Shown here: positions 44,530 to 54,218 of the stretch, one piece after another
How the letters are laid out: the number at the start of each line of letters is the position of its first letter
Numbering within the stretch: position 1 is the first letter of the stretch
Source of the DNA: Kingella negevensis
GTDB lineage: Bacteria > Pseudomonadota > Gammaproteobacteria > Burkholderiales > Neisseriaceae
Length of the DNA: 64,000 bases
Direction: 5' to 3'
Assembly: GCF_030177895.1 (NCBI RefSeq)
Contig: NZ_CP123448.1
Location: 1,364,001-1,428,000 of the forward strand
Translations under genes and position numbers: made by a program
The notes under the pieces: generated by a model
Told to the model about the DNA's origin: nothing
Database searches by the model: none
Seen by the model: only the letters and a program-made list of their open reading frames with translations

Positions 44530-46905
44530 ATGAGTAACACTCAATTTGATACTGCTGAATACTTGGGCAAAGTAGATGCTTGGTGGCGCGCTGCCAACTA
44601 TATTTCTGTTGCGCAAATGTATTTGAAAGACAATCCATTGTTGAAAACCCCAATGGTTGCCGACGATGTGAAAGCACACCCTATCGGACACTGGGGTACT
44701 GTGCCGGGGCAAAACTTTATCTACGCGCACTTGAACCGTGCAATTAACAAATACGATGTAGATATGTTCTACATCGAAGGTCCAGGTCATGGCGGTCAAG
44801 TAATGGTGTCAAACTCTTACTTGGACGGCAGCTACACTGAAATTTATCCTGAAATCACTCAAGACACTGCTGGTTTGAAAAAATTGTGCAAAATTTTCTC
44901 TTTCCCAGGCGGTATCGCTTCTCACGCTGCACCTGAAACCCCAGGTTCTATCCACGAAGGTGGTGAATTGGGTTACGCATTGTCTCACGCGTTTGGCGCA
45001 GTTTTGGATAATCCAAACATCATCGCTGCCGCAGTTGTGGGCGACGGTGAAGCAGAAACTGGCCCATTATGTGCAGGTTGGTTTGGTAACACATTCATCA
45101 ACCCTGTAAACGATGGCGCAGTATTGCCAATCTTATATTTGAACGGCGGCAAAATCCACAACCCAACTATCTTGGCTCGTAAAACTGACGAAGAATTGAA
45201 ACTGTACTTTAACGGTATGGGCTGGGAACCTATTTTTGTTGATGTGAACGGCGTGGAAAACTACCACGAAATCATGGCGCAAAAAGTAGACGAAGCAGTT
45301 GAACGCATTTTGGCAATTTGGAAAGAAACACGCGCGCACAAAGCAGAAGAAGTTTCTATGCCACATTGGCCAGTATTGGTTGCGCGTATTCCTAAAGGCT
45401 GGACTGGTCCTAAATTATGGAACAGCGAACCAATCGAAGGCGGTTTCCGTGCGCACCAAGTGCCAATCCCTGCAAGCTCTCACGATATGGCAACTGCTGG
45501 CGCATTGGAAGAATGGTTGCGTAGCTATCGCCCAGAAGAATTGTTTGATGACAACGGTTGCTTCTTGGATAAATGGCGCGAAATTTCGCCTAAAGGCGCA
45601 AAACGTATGTCTGTTCACCCAATCACAAACGGCGGTGTGAACCCTAAAGCGTTGGTAATGCCTGATTGGACTAAACACGCTTTGGAAATCGGCGTTCCTG
45701 GCAGCAAAGACGCGCAAGATATGATTGAATGTGGTCGCTTGATGGCAGACGTGGTTACGGCTAACCCAGACAACTTCCGTATCTTCGGCCCAGATGAAAC
45801 CAAATCTAACCGCTTGAACCAAGTGTTTAAAGTAACGAACCGTCAATGGATGGGTCGCCGCGATGAAGCTTACGATGAATGGATTTCTCCAGTTGGTCGC
45901 GTGATTGACTCTCAACTGTCTGAACACCAAGCAGAAGGCTTCTTGGAAGGCTACGTTTTGACAGGTCGCCACGGTTTCTTCGCAAGCTACGAATCATTCT
46001 TCCGCGTGGTGGATTCAATGATTACGCAACACTTCAAATGGTTGCGCAAATGCAAAACGCACGCAGCTTGGCGCAATGATTACCCATCATTGAACTTGAT
46101 TGCTACATCAACTGTGTTCCAACAAGACCACAATGGTTATACGCACCAAGACCCAGGCTTGCTGACTCACTTGGCAGAGAAAAAACCTGAATTTGTCCGC
46201 GAATACTTGCCAGCCGACAGCAACACTTTGATGGCAGTGATGGAAGACGCTTTGACTTCACGCGATCGCATTAACCTGATTGTGTCGTCCAAACACTTGC
46301 GCCCACAATTCTTCAATGCTGAAGAAGCGAAAGAATTGGTACGCGAAGGTTACAAAGTGATTGATTGGGCATCAACTTGCCACGATGGTGAACCAGATGT
46401 AGTCATCGCCGCAGCAGGTACAGAGCCAAACATGGAAGCCTTGGCAGCGATTAGCATTTTGCACAAACAATTCCCAGAACTCAAAATCCGCTTTATCAAC
46501 GTGGTAGATATTCTGAAATTGCGCCACCCAAGCATTGACCCACGCGGTTTGAGCGACGAACAATTTGATGCGTTGTTCACTAAAGACAAACCAGTGGTAT
46601 TCTGCTTCCACGGCTACGAAGGCATGATTCGCGACTTGTTCTTCTCACGCCACAACCACAATGTACGCATTCACGGCTACCGTGAAAATGGCGACATCAC
46701 CACACCATTTGATATGCGTGTATTGTCTGAAATGGACCGTTTCCACGTTGCTAAAGACGCAGCACAAGCCGTTTATGGTGAAAAAGCTGCTGAATTTGCT
46801 ACGAAAATGGACGAAACTGTGGCATTCCACCGCAGCTATATCCGTGAACATGGTAAAGACATTCCAGAAGTGGCTGAATGGAAATGGCAACCTTTGTCTA
46901 AATAA
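44530..46905 (+). CDS. xfp: Phosphoketolase (xylulose-5-phosphate/fructose-6-phosphate)
   Basis: A 791-residue thiamine-diphosphate enzyme splitting xylulose 5-phosphate or fructose 6-phosphate into acetyl phosphate and a shorter sugar phosphate. Start [20 protein letters not shown] near residue 57, the GPGHGGQ motif near residue 87 and the cofactor motif [20 protein letters not shown] near residue 171 followed by [16 protein letters not shown] are characteristic. [20 protein letters not shown] near residue 472 and [20 protein letters not shown] near residue 618 complete it. Length is normal. Monocistronic. Which substrate is preferred cannot be told. It gives an acetate-forming bypass for sugars, in keeping with low-oxygen energy metabolism. 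Confidence 0.96.
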   Translation: MSNTQFDTAEYLGKVDAWWRAANYISVAQMYLKDNPLLKTPMVADDVKAHPIGHWGTVPGQNFIYAHLNRAINKYDVDMFYIEGPGHGGQVMVSNSYLDGSYTEIYPEITQDTAGLKKLCKIFSFPGGIASHAAPETPGSIHEGGELGYALSHAFGAVLDNPNIIAAAVVGDGEAETGPLCAGWFGNTFINPVNDGAVLPILYLNGGKIHNPTILARKTDEELKLYFNGMGWEPIFVDVNGVENYHEIMAQKVDEAVERILAIWKETRAHKAEEVSMPHWPVLVARIPKGWTGPKLWNSEPIEGGFRAHQVPIPASSHDMATAGALEEWLRSYRPEELFDDNGCFLDKWREISPKGAKRMSVHPITNGGVNPKALVMPDWTKHALEIGVPGSKDAQDMIECGRLMADVVTANPDNFRIFGPDETKSNRLNQVFKVTNRQWMGRRDEAYDEWISPVGRVIDSQLSEHQAEGFLEGYVLTGRHGFFASYESFFRVVDSMITQHFKWLRKCKTHAAWRNDYPSLNLIATSTVFQQDHNGYTHQDPGLLTHLAEKKPEFVREYLPADSNTLMAVMEDALTSRDRINLIVSSKHLRPQFFNAEEAKELVREGYKVIDWASTCHDGEPDVVIAAAGTEPNMEALAAISILHKQFPELKIRFINVVDILKLRHPSIDPRGLSDEQFDALFTKDKPVVFCFHGYEGMIRDLFFSRHNHNVRIHGYRENGDITTPFDMRVLSEMDRFHVAKDAAQAVYGEKAAEFATKMDETVAFHRSYIREHGKDIPEVAEWKWQPLSK

Positions 46906-46925
46906 TTAAGCTGTTTTAAATAATA

Positions 46926-46957
46926 ACGCAGCCTGAAACCCATTTTCAGGCTGCATT
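46926..46957. terminator. Terminator between xfp and the small membrane protein (convergent)
   Basis: GCAGCCTGAAA and TTTCAGGCTGC pair around a CCCAT-type loop; weak T-run. Confidence 0.6.
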
Positions 46958-46968
46958 ACATCATCAAT

Positions 46969-47274
46969 TCAATGCAACACCATCTGAACCAAATACTGCA
47001 CCCCATACCCAATCCCATACAAAATCCCCGCCATAATCACCGAACTAATCAACGTAGCGATATAGCGCACCAACGGCATAGCAGCCTGAATTTTCTTCAA
47101 CTCTTCCGCCTTGCCTTGCACATCTTGTTCCACCTTCAAATAAGCCAATCGCAAAAACGCATGGCACACCGCAAACGCAAAAATCACCGCCCAATGCAAC
47201 GGCACAATCCCCGCAATCACATTCAACACAAACAAGCCATTTCCCGCCCAATCAATCATTTTCAAACGATTCAT
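46969..47274 (-). CDS. Small membrane protein of unknown function
   Basis: 101 residues from MNRLKMIDWAGNGLFVLNVI. This start has AAGGA seven bases upstream; the ATG two codons earlier is too close to it. Three hydrophobic segments (GLFVLNVIAGIVPLHWAVIF, AFAVCHAFLRLAYL and VRYIATLISSVIMAGILYGI) with a short charged middle (KVEQDVQGKAEELKKIQ). Not recognised. It is convergent with xfp and divergent from the phosphatase gene. Confidence 0.65.
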   Translation of the reverse strand: MNRLKMIDWAGNGLFVLNVIAGIVPLHWAVIFAFAVCHAFLRLAYLKVEQDVQGKAEELKKIQAAMPLVRYIATLISSVIMAGILYGIGYGVQYLVQMVLH

Positions 47275-47383
47275 TTTCATTTCCTTGATATAAAACAAGC
47301 ATTTTAGGCAAAATCCGTTTGAAGCAATATTTCAGTTCCATTAAAATTCGTTTGTTTTTGTAAACCCCATTGGAGAAATCAAC

Positions 47384-48172
47384 ATGAAAAAAATTGCTCT
47401 ATCCCTGATTGTGGCAGCAACCCTATCCGCATGTGCCACCCCAGAAACCCAATTAGAACAACAAGCAGGCTTAGCCGTGAACTGGGTACAAGATTCAGGC
47501 GAATACAAAGCCCTATCTTATCAAGCGTTCAACTTTGCACGTATCGCGTTTAACAACACCCAAGTGCCAGAAGGTCGCCAAAAAGCCGTGGTGGTTGATT
47601 TAGACGAAACCATGGTGGATAACTCAGCTTATGCCGCATGGCGCATCAAAAACAACCGCCCATTCAGCCAACAAGATTGGACACGCTGGGTAAACGCACG
47701 CCAAGCAACAGCGATTGCAGGCGCAGTTGAGTTCAACAATTATGTGAATGCTAACGGCGGTAAAGTGTTCTATGTATCCAACCGTTTGGCAAAAGAAGAG
47801 CAAGCAGCCACTATTGAAAACTTGCAAAAACTTGGTTTCACTGGCGTGGACAACGAATCTCTGCTGTTGAAAACCAACAAATCAAACAAAAGCATCCGCT
47901 TCCAACAAGTGCAAGACCGCGGTTATGACATCGTGTTATTTATCGGCGACAACTTGAATGACTTTGGCGATACCACTTACCACAAAGACAACGCTCAACG
48001 CCGCGCGTTTGTAGACCAAAATAAACAATTATTTGGTACACGTTTCATCGTGTTGCCTAACCCGACTTACGGCGACTGGGAAAGCGGCATGGCAAAAGGT
48101 TACTACTCACTCACGCCAAAAGGTCGTGTAGAAGCGCGTGATAAAGCCTTGCGCTCTTGGAACGGTAAATAA
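47384..48172 (+). CDS. hel: 5'-nucleotidase, lipoprotein e(P4) family (class C acid phosphatase)
   Basis: A 262-residue outer-membrane lipoprotein phosphatase. MKKIALSLIVAATLSACATP is the signal with lipobox LSAC. The HAD-type catalytic motif is VVVDLDETMVDNSAYAAWRI near residue 69, with both Asp of DLDET. FYVSNRLAKEEQAATIENLQ near residue 126 and IVLFIGDNLNDFGD near residue 186 are the later HAD motifs. In Haemophilus, e(P4) dephosphorylates NMN and is needed for NAD uptake; the same role here is inferred. Symbol follows the Haemophilus gene. Confidence 0.93.
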   Translation: MKKIALSLIVAATLSACATPETQLEQQAGLAVNWVQDSGEYKALSYQAFNFARIAFNNTQVPEGRQKAVVVDLDETMVDNSAYAAWRIKNNRPFSQQDWTRWVNARQATAIAGAVEFNNYVNANGGKVFYVSNRLAKEEQAATIENLQKLGFTGVDNESLLLKTNKSNKSIRFQQVQDRGYDIVLFIGDNLNDFGDTTYHKDNAQRRAFVDQNKQLFGTRFIVLPNPTYGDWESGMAKGYYSLTPKGRVEARDKALRSWNGK

Positions 48173-48176
48173 TCAG

Positions 48177-48253
48177 ATTGCAGCCTGAAAACTCATAAAA
48201 AACGCGATTGGCACAAAACCAATCGCGTTTTTTATGAGTTTTCAGGCTGCAAT
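48177..48253. terminator. 35-base perfect inverted repeat, bidirectional terminator
   Basis: Both 35-base arms are perfectly complementary around a 7-base loop CACAAAA. The outer part is ATTGCAGCCTGAAAAC, an uptake core, and the inner part CATAAAAAACGCGATTGG. It lies between convergent genes, and an AAAAAA/TTTTTT pair inside allows termination either way. Confidence 0.85.
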
Positions 48254-48257
48254 CGCC

Positions 48258-49817
48258 CTATTCCTCTTCCACAATCCGCGTAATCCCCACACGTTCCACG
48301 CGATGACCTTCTTTCTCCAGCACTTCAAATCGCCAACCGTGAAACTCAATCGTGTCGCCCACTTCAGGCAGCTCGCCCAATTCTTCCATAATCAAGCCAG
48401 CCACGGTGTGAAATTCCGCGTCGTCTGATTGCGGCGGCAAATTTAATTGTGGCGCAAGTTCCACATATTCCAACGCACCGTCCACCGTCAAACTGTCGTC
48501 CGAATTTTCTTGCAGCGCAGGTTCGTCTTCGCGCTCAAATTCTTCGGGAAACTCGCCAGCAATCGTTTCCAGCAAATCTTTCATGGTAACCATGCCCAGC
48601 ACCGCGCCAAACTCGTCCACCACCAAAGCATAATCCGCGCTGTGTTTGCGGAACAACTCAATCGCCATCAACGCGGTTGCGCTTTCAGGCAGCATTAACG
48701 GCTGTTTTAACGCAGCCTGAATATTCATTTCGCCCGTTTCCAAAAGCTGCGCCAACAAATCTTTTTTGTTGATGTAACCCAGCGGCTCGTCCACACCAGC
48801 TTTGCCAACGACTAACATTCGCGAATAAGGCGTTTCCACCAATTTCGTTTTTTGCTCGTCTTTGCTTTGCGAAATATCCAAGCGCTCAATGTCGCTGCGC
48901 GGAATCATCACACCAAAAATCGGGCGTTCAGCAAGCGTTAAAACGCTGCGAATCATGGATTTTTCGTTTTCTTCAAAGTGTTCGTTATCGTTTGATTCAT
49001 CGCCGTCTTTTGCCAACAAACTTTCACGAATGCCCATCATGCCCAGCACGTTTTCAGCGGTGCGTTGTCGCCAAGAACTGTTGATGTAGTCTTTGCGTTT
49101 GGTGTTTCTCTGTGAAACTTGGTTGAAAATTTCAATAAGGATTGAGAAACCAATCGCGGCATATAAATAGCCTTTTGGAATGTGGAAGTGGAACGCTTCG
49201 GCAATCAGGCTGAAACCAATCATCAGCAAGAAGCCTAAACACAACATCACAACGGTTGGGTGTCTGTCCACAAACGCGGTAAGCGGTTTGCTGGCAGTAA
49301 TCATCGCTACCATGGCTACGACTACCGCGCTCATAGCTATGATGATATGTTCCACCATCGCCACGGCGGTAATCACGCTATCAATGGAGAAAATTGCGTC
49401 CAACACCAAAATCTGTGCGACTACGCCCCAAAATGCGGCGTGCTTTTTCTGCATGTCGGCAACTTGAAAATGGTTTTCGCCTTCTAGTCGCTCGTGCAAT
49501 TCGGTGGTGGCTTTGTATAACAGGAAGATGCCACCACCGAGCATAATCAAGTCTTTGCCTGATACGGGGTGCGAACCGAGATGAAAAAACGGTTCGGTGA
49601 GCGTGATGATGTGCGCCATAAAACCGAGCATGACGATGCGAATGCACACGGCAAGCGTTAAGCCTGTGATTCGGGCGCGGTCTCGTAGGCTGGGTTTGAC
49701 TTTGTTCGCCAAAATGGCTACGAAAACGAGGTTATCGATGCCTAGTACGACTTCTAAAACTAAAAGCGTTACAAAACCTATCCATGTTTGCGGTTCGGTA
49801 AGCCAACTGATGTCCAT
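48258..49817 (-). CDS. TerC-family membrane protein with CBS and CorC/HlyC domains (YegH/YoaE type)
   Basis: 519 residues from MDISWLTEPQTWIGFVTLLV, with AAAGGA upstream; the frame extends 20 residues further up but without a better start. The TerC half has about seven membrane segments, with VLEVVLGIDNLVFVAILANK near residue 20 and VLDAIFSIDSVITAVAMVEH near residue 140, each carrying the acidic pair typical of the family. Two CBS units follow (IPRSDIERLDIS near residue 305; YALVVDEFGAVLGMVTMKDL near residue 395). The C-terminal transporter-associated domain ends in EGHRVERVGITRIVEEE. A metal ion transport or export role is suggested by the family. Confidence 0.9.
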   Translation of the reverse strand: MDISWLTEPQTWIGFVTLLVLEVVLGIDNLVFVAILANKVKPSLRDRARITGLTLAVCIRIVMLGFMAHIITLTEPFFHLGSHPVSGKDLIMLGGGIFLLYKATTELHERLEGENHFQVADMQKKHAAFWGVVAQILVLDAIFSIDSVITAVAMVEHIIIAMSAVVVAMVAMITASKPLTAFVDRHPTVVMLCLGFLLMIGFSLIAEAFHFHIPKGYLYAAIGFSILIEIFNQVSQRNTKRKDYINSSWRQRTAENVLGMMGIRESLLAKDGDESNDNEHFEENEKSMIRSVLTLAERPIFGVMIPRSDIERLDISQSKDEQKTKLVETPYSRMLVVGKAGVDEPLGYINKKDLLAQLLETGEMNIQAALKQPLMLPESATALMAIELFRKHSADYALVVDEFGAVLGMVTMKDLLETIAGEFPEEFEREDEPALQENSDDSLTVDGALEYVELAPQLNLPPQSDDAEFHTVAGLIMEELGELPEVGDTIEFHGWRFEVLEKEGHRVERVGITRIVEEE

Positions 49818-49854
49818 TGTGGTTGTGTCCTTTGAAATTTGATTAAGCAGCAAA

Positions 49855-49896
49855 AGGCAGCCTGAAAGTGTTATCACTTTTCAGGCTGCCTTAAAA
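49855..49896. terminator. Hairpin upstream of the TerC-type gene
   Basis: AAGGCAGCCTGAAAGTG and CACTTTTCAGGCTGCCTT pair around TTAT. Between two minus-strand genes, so it probably ends the PAS-roadblock-PhnD-like transcript. Confidence 0.65.
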
Positions 49897-50031
49897 GCGT
49901 TGCTGCTCGGATTCATTCATTTTGTTGTGAAAAAATGGGTTTAAAACTATTTGAGTGTAACGAAAAAAATGGGCTTTTGCAAACAATCAGGCAGCCTGAA
50001 AATCTTTCAGGCTGCCTGAAAACTAAAATGC

Positions 50032-50778
50032 TTAGTCTTGTAAAGTTTCAATCAAATCAATCATAAATTCTGCGTCTTCTTGCGACAGGGGTTCAAAGCC
50101 TTCTGGAATAGACAAATCTTCTAAAACCATTTTACCCGCTGGCGTTGTGTTGATTTTCACAAACGCATCGCGCAAGGTATCCGCATGTTCCGCATAATCT
50201 GGATGCAACAAAACCACATGGCTTAAATCGTTGATATTACTTTCCATCAAGACTTTCAGGCTTTTCTTAGTTGTTGCACTGAAATTTTTAAATGTGCTTG
50301 CTAAGAAAAAGGCAGCTTCTGCTTCACCTGCGATTAAGCGACGAGCAGATTCTTGAAATGTATCCGCATGCAGCCACTGAACAGAGTGTTCGGTGATGTT
50401 TGCAGATTCCAACAAACGCAAACCAATCAAACGAATATCGCGATTGTCTGTTACCAAAATACGGCTATCTGTTGGCAAATCATCAGAATGATTAAATTCG
50501 CTGCTTGCTTGTGCAGCAATCACCATCTCATCAGAATGATTAATCGGTTTCACCAATGGAATGTAGTTGTTATCACGCACCAATGTAGACGCGTCAAATG
50601 GGTTGGCATATACCAACGCAATTTGACCGCTACTTAATTGTTCATTTTGTTCATGGTAAGTGGCTGGCGTTTTTAAATGAATAGTTGAATCAGTTAAGCG
50701 TTGTAGCTGAGTGTTGAACATGTGCCAGCCCGCAAAATACTCTGGTGGAAAATCTGGGGCAATAAGAAAATTCAGCAT
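50032..50778 (-). CDS. PhnD-like periplasmic-binding-fold protein without signal peptide
   Basis: 248 residues. The sequence starts MLNFLIAPDFPPEYFAGWHM, directly in a type 2 binding fold of the PhnD/SsuA/phosphite-binding type, and has no signal peptide or lipobox. ALVYANPFDASTLVRDNNYI near residue 55 and AEAAFFLASTFKNFSATTKK near residue 153 match the family, in which residues of the hinge bind phosphonate-like or other small anions. Absence of export implies a cytoplasmic ligand sensor rather than a transporter subunit, and no permease genes are near. It is the third gene after the PAS and roadblock genes, 158 bases after the latter. Confidence 0.75.
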   Translation of the reverse strand: MLNFLIAPDFPPEYFAGWHMFNTQLQRLTDSTIHLKTPATYHEQNEQLSSGQIALVYANPFDASTLVRDNNYIPLVKPINHSDEMVIAAQASSEFNHSDDLPTDSRILVTDNRDIRLIGLRLLESANITEHSVQWLHADTFQESARRLIAGEAEAAFFLASTFKNFSATTKKSLKVLMESNINDLSHVVLLHPDYAEHADTLRDAFVKINTTPAGKMVLEDLSIPEGFEPLSQEDAEFMIDLIETLQD

Positions 50779-50936
50779 AAATAAAAATTCCTAATCATTA
50801 AATTTATTTTGATACAAAAACAGGTAGCAACCGTGTTATTTAGGTTTTGCAAGAAACCATTTTAACACGGCTTTAGAGTACTTATATCAACATTTATTTT
50901 AGAAAAATAAAGATTTAGCGTGATTTTACGTTAGCC

Positions 50937-51299
50937 TCAAGCAACTTGCCGAATTTGTGCAACAGCCTGACGAACGTGCAGCATAATCATGCCCAACTTC
51001 GCTTCTTTTCTAGCTGTAGTAACCAAAACTAAGTCATCTGTTGCTTGTACCAACAAGATAAAACCGTCTTGGCTTTCTACAATCAGTTGCTTCATTTGGC
51101 TACTGAGCAATTCTTTTGTAGTACGTTGCCCTAAAGAAAGCATAGCGGCTGACATACCGCCTACACGGTCTGCATCAGCATTACGCGGCAAAATACTGCA
51201 CAATGGAATCCCATCAACAGCAATCAGGGTTGAAGCAATAACATCGGTAGAATTATGGTGCAATTCTTCTAAGATAGGTTGAAACGTAGATGCGTTCAT
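50937..51299 (-). CDS. Roadblock/LC7-domain protein (MglB-like)
   Basis: 120 residues spanning one roadblock/LC7 domain: MNASTFQPILEELHHNSTDV, LIAVDGIPLCSILPRNAD near residue 23, VGGMSAAMLSLGQRTTKELL near residue 48 and DGFILLVQATDDLVLVTTAR near residue 78. In Myxococcus the related MglB controls the small GTPase MglA and cell polarity. No GTPase gene is adjacent here. It lies between the PAS gene (80 bases upstream) and the PhnD-like gene. Confidence 0.85.
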   Translation of the reverse strand: MNASTFQPILEELHHNSTDVIASTLIAVDGIPLCSILPRNADADRVGGMSAAMLSLGQRTTKELLSSQMKQLIVESQDGFILLVQATDDLVLVTTARKEAKLGMIMLHVRQAVAQIRQVA

Positions 51300-51379
51300 A
51301 ATAATGAGCCTTGTAAGGATTCAATAAATTGATTTAGGCTGAATTTAGACTCAACCTTTTAATAGAAATAAAAGAACAA

Positions 51380-51907
51380 TCAATCACTTTCAGCACATTC
51401 GGCTTTTAGTAATTGAGCGTACAGTTCTGTACATTCTTTGATTTTTTCTAAACTTGGTTTGCGGCGAACTGAAGTGTAGCCTTCCACAACACCGTTTCTT
51501 ATATTTGGAATAGCTGTTGCATAAACCCAGTAATATCCTCCATCTTTACGCAAATTTTTCACATAACCATGCCATTTTTCGCCGCGTTGCAGCGTTTCCC
51601 ATAAATCTTTGAACGCCACTTTAGGCATATCAGGATGGCGCAGAATGCTGTGAGGCGCACCAATCAATTCATCACGCGACCAGCCACTCATCGTAACAAA
51701 TGCTTCATTAGCATGCGTAATCACCCCATTAATATCCGTACGCGACGTAATCAAAGAACCATCAGGAAACGACGTTTCTTCCTGAGTGACATAAACGGGA
51801 TACGACTCACCTGTGTAAGTGGTCATCATATGTTCTTCATAAGGAACATTAGGAATAGGGAAATTAATTTGTACAGATTCCCCGTTATAGATACGTTCTG
51901 GTTTCAT
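51380..51907 (-). CDS. PAS-domain protein of the Aer (FAD-binding) type
   Basis: 175 residues. The C-terminal two thirds are a single PAS domain closely similar in pattern to that of the aerotaxis sensor Aer: SRTDINGVITHANEAFVTMS near residue 54, ILRHPDMPKVAFKDLWETLQ near residue 87, and GYVKNLRKDGGYYWVYATAI near residue 113. Such domains bind FAD and report redox state. There is no transmembrane or methyl-accepting part, so the output must go to a partner. Probable first gene of a transcript with the roadblock and PhnD-like genes. Confidence 0.85.
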   Translation of the reverse strand: MKPERIYNGESVQINFPIPNVPYEEHMMTTYTGESYPVYVTQEETSFPDGSLITSRTDINGVITHANEAFVTMSGWSRDELIGAPHSILRHPDMPKVAFKDLWETLQRGEKWHGYVKNLRKDGGYYWVYATAIPNIRNGVVEGYTSVRRKPSLEKIKECTELYAQLLKAECAESD

Positions 51908-52164
51908 GATAAAAATTTCCTAAAGGACTGTTAAAAAATATAAATTACTATTAGAGTTTATTATCTAATATATAAAACAAATTAAATTGATATACAAGTC
52001 GAATCCAGATTTGTTTGATTTACATCAAAATTAATGCCATTTTTTGTAAATTGCGTAACAAAATAAGCAATTTCGCAAATAACTAAATCCGCGTAAAATA
52101 ACGCGTTATTTTCACTTTTCAGGCAGCCTGAAAATTCAAACCCCTTTTCATTATTGAGACAACT

Positions 52165-53679
52165 ATGACAGACCAAACTCAAAACCCAGCAGTAGAAGAA
52201 CAATTAGACGAAAACCAAATCATCGCCATTCGCCGCGACAAATTAAACGCCATTCGCGCCAAACGCATCGCCTATCCAAACGATTTTAAACGCGATAGTT
52301 TCGCCCAAGATTTGCACAACAAATACGATTTACAAAGCAAAGAAGAATTAGACCCACAAGAAATCCCCGTGAAAATTGCAGGGCGCATGATGCTCAAACG
52401 CCAAATGGGTAAAGCCAGCTTTGCCACCATTCAAGACGTGAGCGGACAAATCCAGCTTTACTTAAACAACAAAGGCGTGAGCCAAGAAGTGTTGGACGAC
52501 TTCAACCATTGGGACATGGGCGACATCATCGGCGCAGTTGGCACATTATTCAAAACCAACCACGGCGAACTCACCGTACGCGTGTCAGAAATCCGCCTAT
52601 TGAGCAAATCATTGCGCCCATTGCCAGACAAACACAAAGGCTTAGCAGACCAAGAAACCAAATACCGCCAACGCTACGTTGATTTAATTGCCAACCACGA
52701 CAGCCGCAACACCTTCATCAAACGCAGCCAAATCGTGCAAACCATTCGCAATTTCATGGTAAACGAACAATATTTGGAAGTAGAAACCCCAATGATGCAC
52801 CCAATCCCAGGCGGTGCGACAGCCAAACCCTTCGTTACCTACCACAACGCATTAGATATGCCGCTTTACTTGCGTATCGCACCAGAATTGTATTTAAAAC
52901 GCTTGGTAGTGGGCGGTTTAGAGCGCGTGTTTGAAATCAACCGCAACTTCCGCAACGAAGGCATGTCTGTTCGCCACAATCCAGAATTTACCATGATGGA
53001 ATTTTACGAAGCGTTCAGCGATTACGAACGCATGATGCAAATGACCGAAGGCGTGATTCGTGCCGCATCACATGCCGTAAACGGCACAGCCAAAATCACT
53101 TACAACGGCAAAGAAGTGGACTTGGAAAGCCCATTTGAACGCCTAACCATTTTGCAAGCCATCAAAAAATTCAATCCGCAATACACAGATGAACAACTGA
53201 ATGACGCGGAATGGTTGAAAAAAGAAATCGTGAAACACGGCGAAGATTTGCCACACGCAAGCGGTTTAGGTTCATTGCAGTTGGCATTGTTTGAAGGTTG
53301 CGCCGAAAGCAAATTGTGGAATCCAACATTCATCGTGGATTACCCAGTGGAAGTATCGCCATTGGCACGCGCTTCAGACACCAAACAAGGTTTGACTGAA
53401 CGCTTTGAATTGTTTGTGGTTGGACGCGAATTAGCAAACGGCTATTCAGAGTTGAACGACCCTGAAGACCAAGCCGCACGTTTCAAAGCGCAAGTGGCGC
53501 AGTTGGACGCTGGCGATGATGAAGCCATGCACTTTGACGCGGACTACATTCGCGCGATGGAATTTGGTTTGCCGCCAACAGGCGGCTGCGGTATCGGTAT
53601 CGACCGCTTGGTGATGCTGCTGACAGACGCGCAAACCATTCGTGATGTGATTTTGTTCCCACAAATGCGACCAGAGTGA
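52165..53679 (+). CDS. lysS: Lysine--tRNA ligase (class II)
   Basis: 504 residues. The N-terminal OB-fold anticodon-binding domain spans about residues 65-150 ([20 protein letters not shown]). Class II motifs: motif 1 near [20 protein letters not shown] (YLEVETPMM near residue 200), motif 2 [20 protein letters not shown] near residue 255, and motif 3 [20 protein letters not shown] near residue 475. Length is normal. An uptake sequence precedes it and another overlaps the leader of the next gene. Confidence 0.98.
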   Translation: MTDQTQNPAVEEQLDENQIIAIRRDKLNAIRAKRIAYPNDFKRDSFAQDLHNKYDLQSKEELDPQEIPVKIAGRMMLKRQMGKASFATIQDVSGQIQLYLNNKGVSQEVLDDFNHWDMGDIIGAVGTLFKTNHGELTVRVSEIRLLSKSLRPLPDKHKGLADQETKYRQRYVDLIANHDSRNTFIKRSQIVQTIRNFMVNEQYLEVETPMMHPIPGGATAKPFVTYHNALDMPLYLRIAPELYLKRLVVGGLERVFEINRNFRNEGMSVRHNPEFTMMEFYEAFSDYERMMQMTEGVIRAASHAVNGTAKITYNGKEVDLESPFERLTILQAIKKFNPQYTDEQLNDAEWLKKEIVKHGEDLPHASGLGSLQLALFEGCAESKLWNPTFIVDYPVEVSPLARASDTKQGLTERFELFVVGRELANGYSELNDPEDQAARFKAQVAQLDAGDDEAMHFDADYIRAMEFGLPPTGGCGIGIDRLVMLLTDAQTIRDVILFPQMRPE

Positions 53680-53722
53680 TTTTGAATTTTTCAGGCAGCC
53701 TGAAAATAATTTGGAAAACATC

Positions 53723-54151
53723 ATGCAGCATTTAAAACCTTATTTAAATCATTTTTCGTCGGTTTATGCGTCTTGTTGTATGGCTGGTATGCTGTTGCAA
53801 CAAGTATTTCATATCAAAGAGGCGCTTGGTGCGTTAATGTTTTCTGCCGTTTCATTTACTGCATTACATTTTGTTAAAAAAGAACATCACGCGCCCACGA
53901 AAGAAGAACAATATTATTTGGCAAAACGCTGCACGATGAGTGCATTGCTAGGCATTTTGTTGTTGGCAGTAGTATTTGCTGTGTTGTATGTATTTTTTCA
54001 TGGCATGAATAACGCTTTGCAATGGGCAAAAGTGATTGCGAAATTATGGTGGCTGACGGGTTTACTGGTGCTTGTGTATGCGCTGACGCATTTTGGCGCG
54101 GCAATTTTTGCGTTTGGTTACTTGGCAAAAACGGAAGCGAAGAAATACTAA
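53723..54151 (+). CDS. Membrane protein of unknown function
   Basis: 142 residues from ATG 53723; the in-frame TTG at 53711 has a poorer site. Four hydrophobic segments are seen: SVYASCCMAGMLLQQVFH, ALGALMFSAVSFTALHFV, LLGILLLAVVFAVLYVFFHG and LWWLTGLLVLVYALTHFG. A positive stretch (KKEHHAPTKEEQ) lies between the second and third. Not recognised. It follows lysS by 43 bases. Confidence 0.65.
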   Translation: MQHLKPYLNHFSSVYASCCMAGMLLQQVFHIKEALGALMFSAVSFTALHFVKKEHHAPTKEEQYYLAKRCTMSALLGILLLAVVFAVLYVFFHGMNNALQWAKVIAKLWWLTGLLVLVYALTHFGAAIFAFGYLAKTEAKKY

Positions 54152-54171
54152 AATGATTACCCAAATTCAAA

Positions 54172-54203
54172 AGCAGCCTGAAAATATTTGTCAGGCTGCC
54201 TTA
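54172..54203 (+). terminator. Terminator after the membrane protein gene
   Basis: AAGCAGCCTGAAAATA and TATTTGTCAGGCTGCCTT pair with one bulge; short T-run. Confidence 0.55.
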
Positions 54204-54218
54204 CTTTGAAGGGAATAT

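Noticed and set aside
45415..45972. 185-codon open frame opposite the phosphoketolase gene
   Set aside because: Antisense shadow of a well conserved enzyme; no start signal or known domain.
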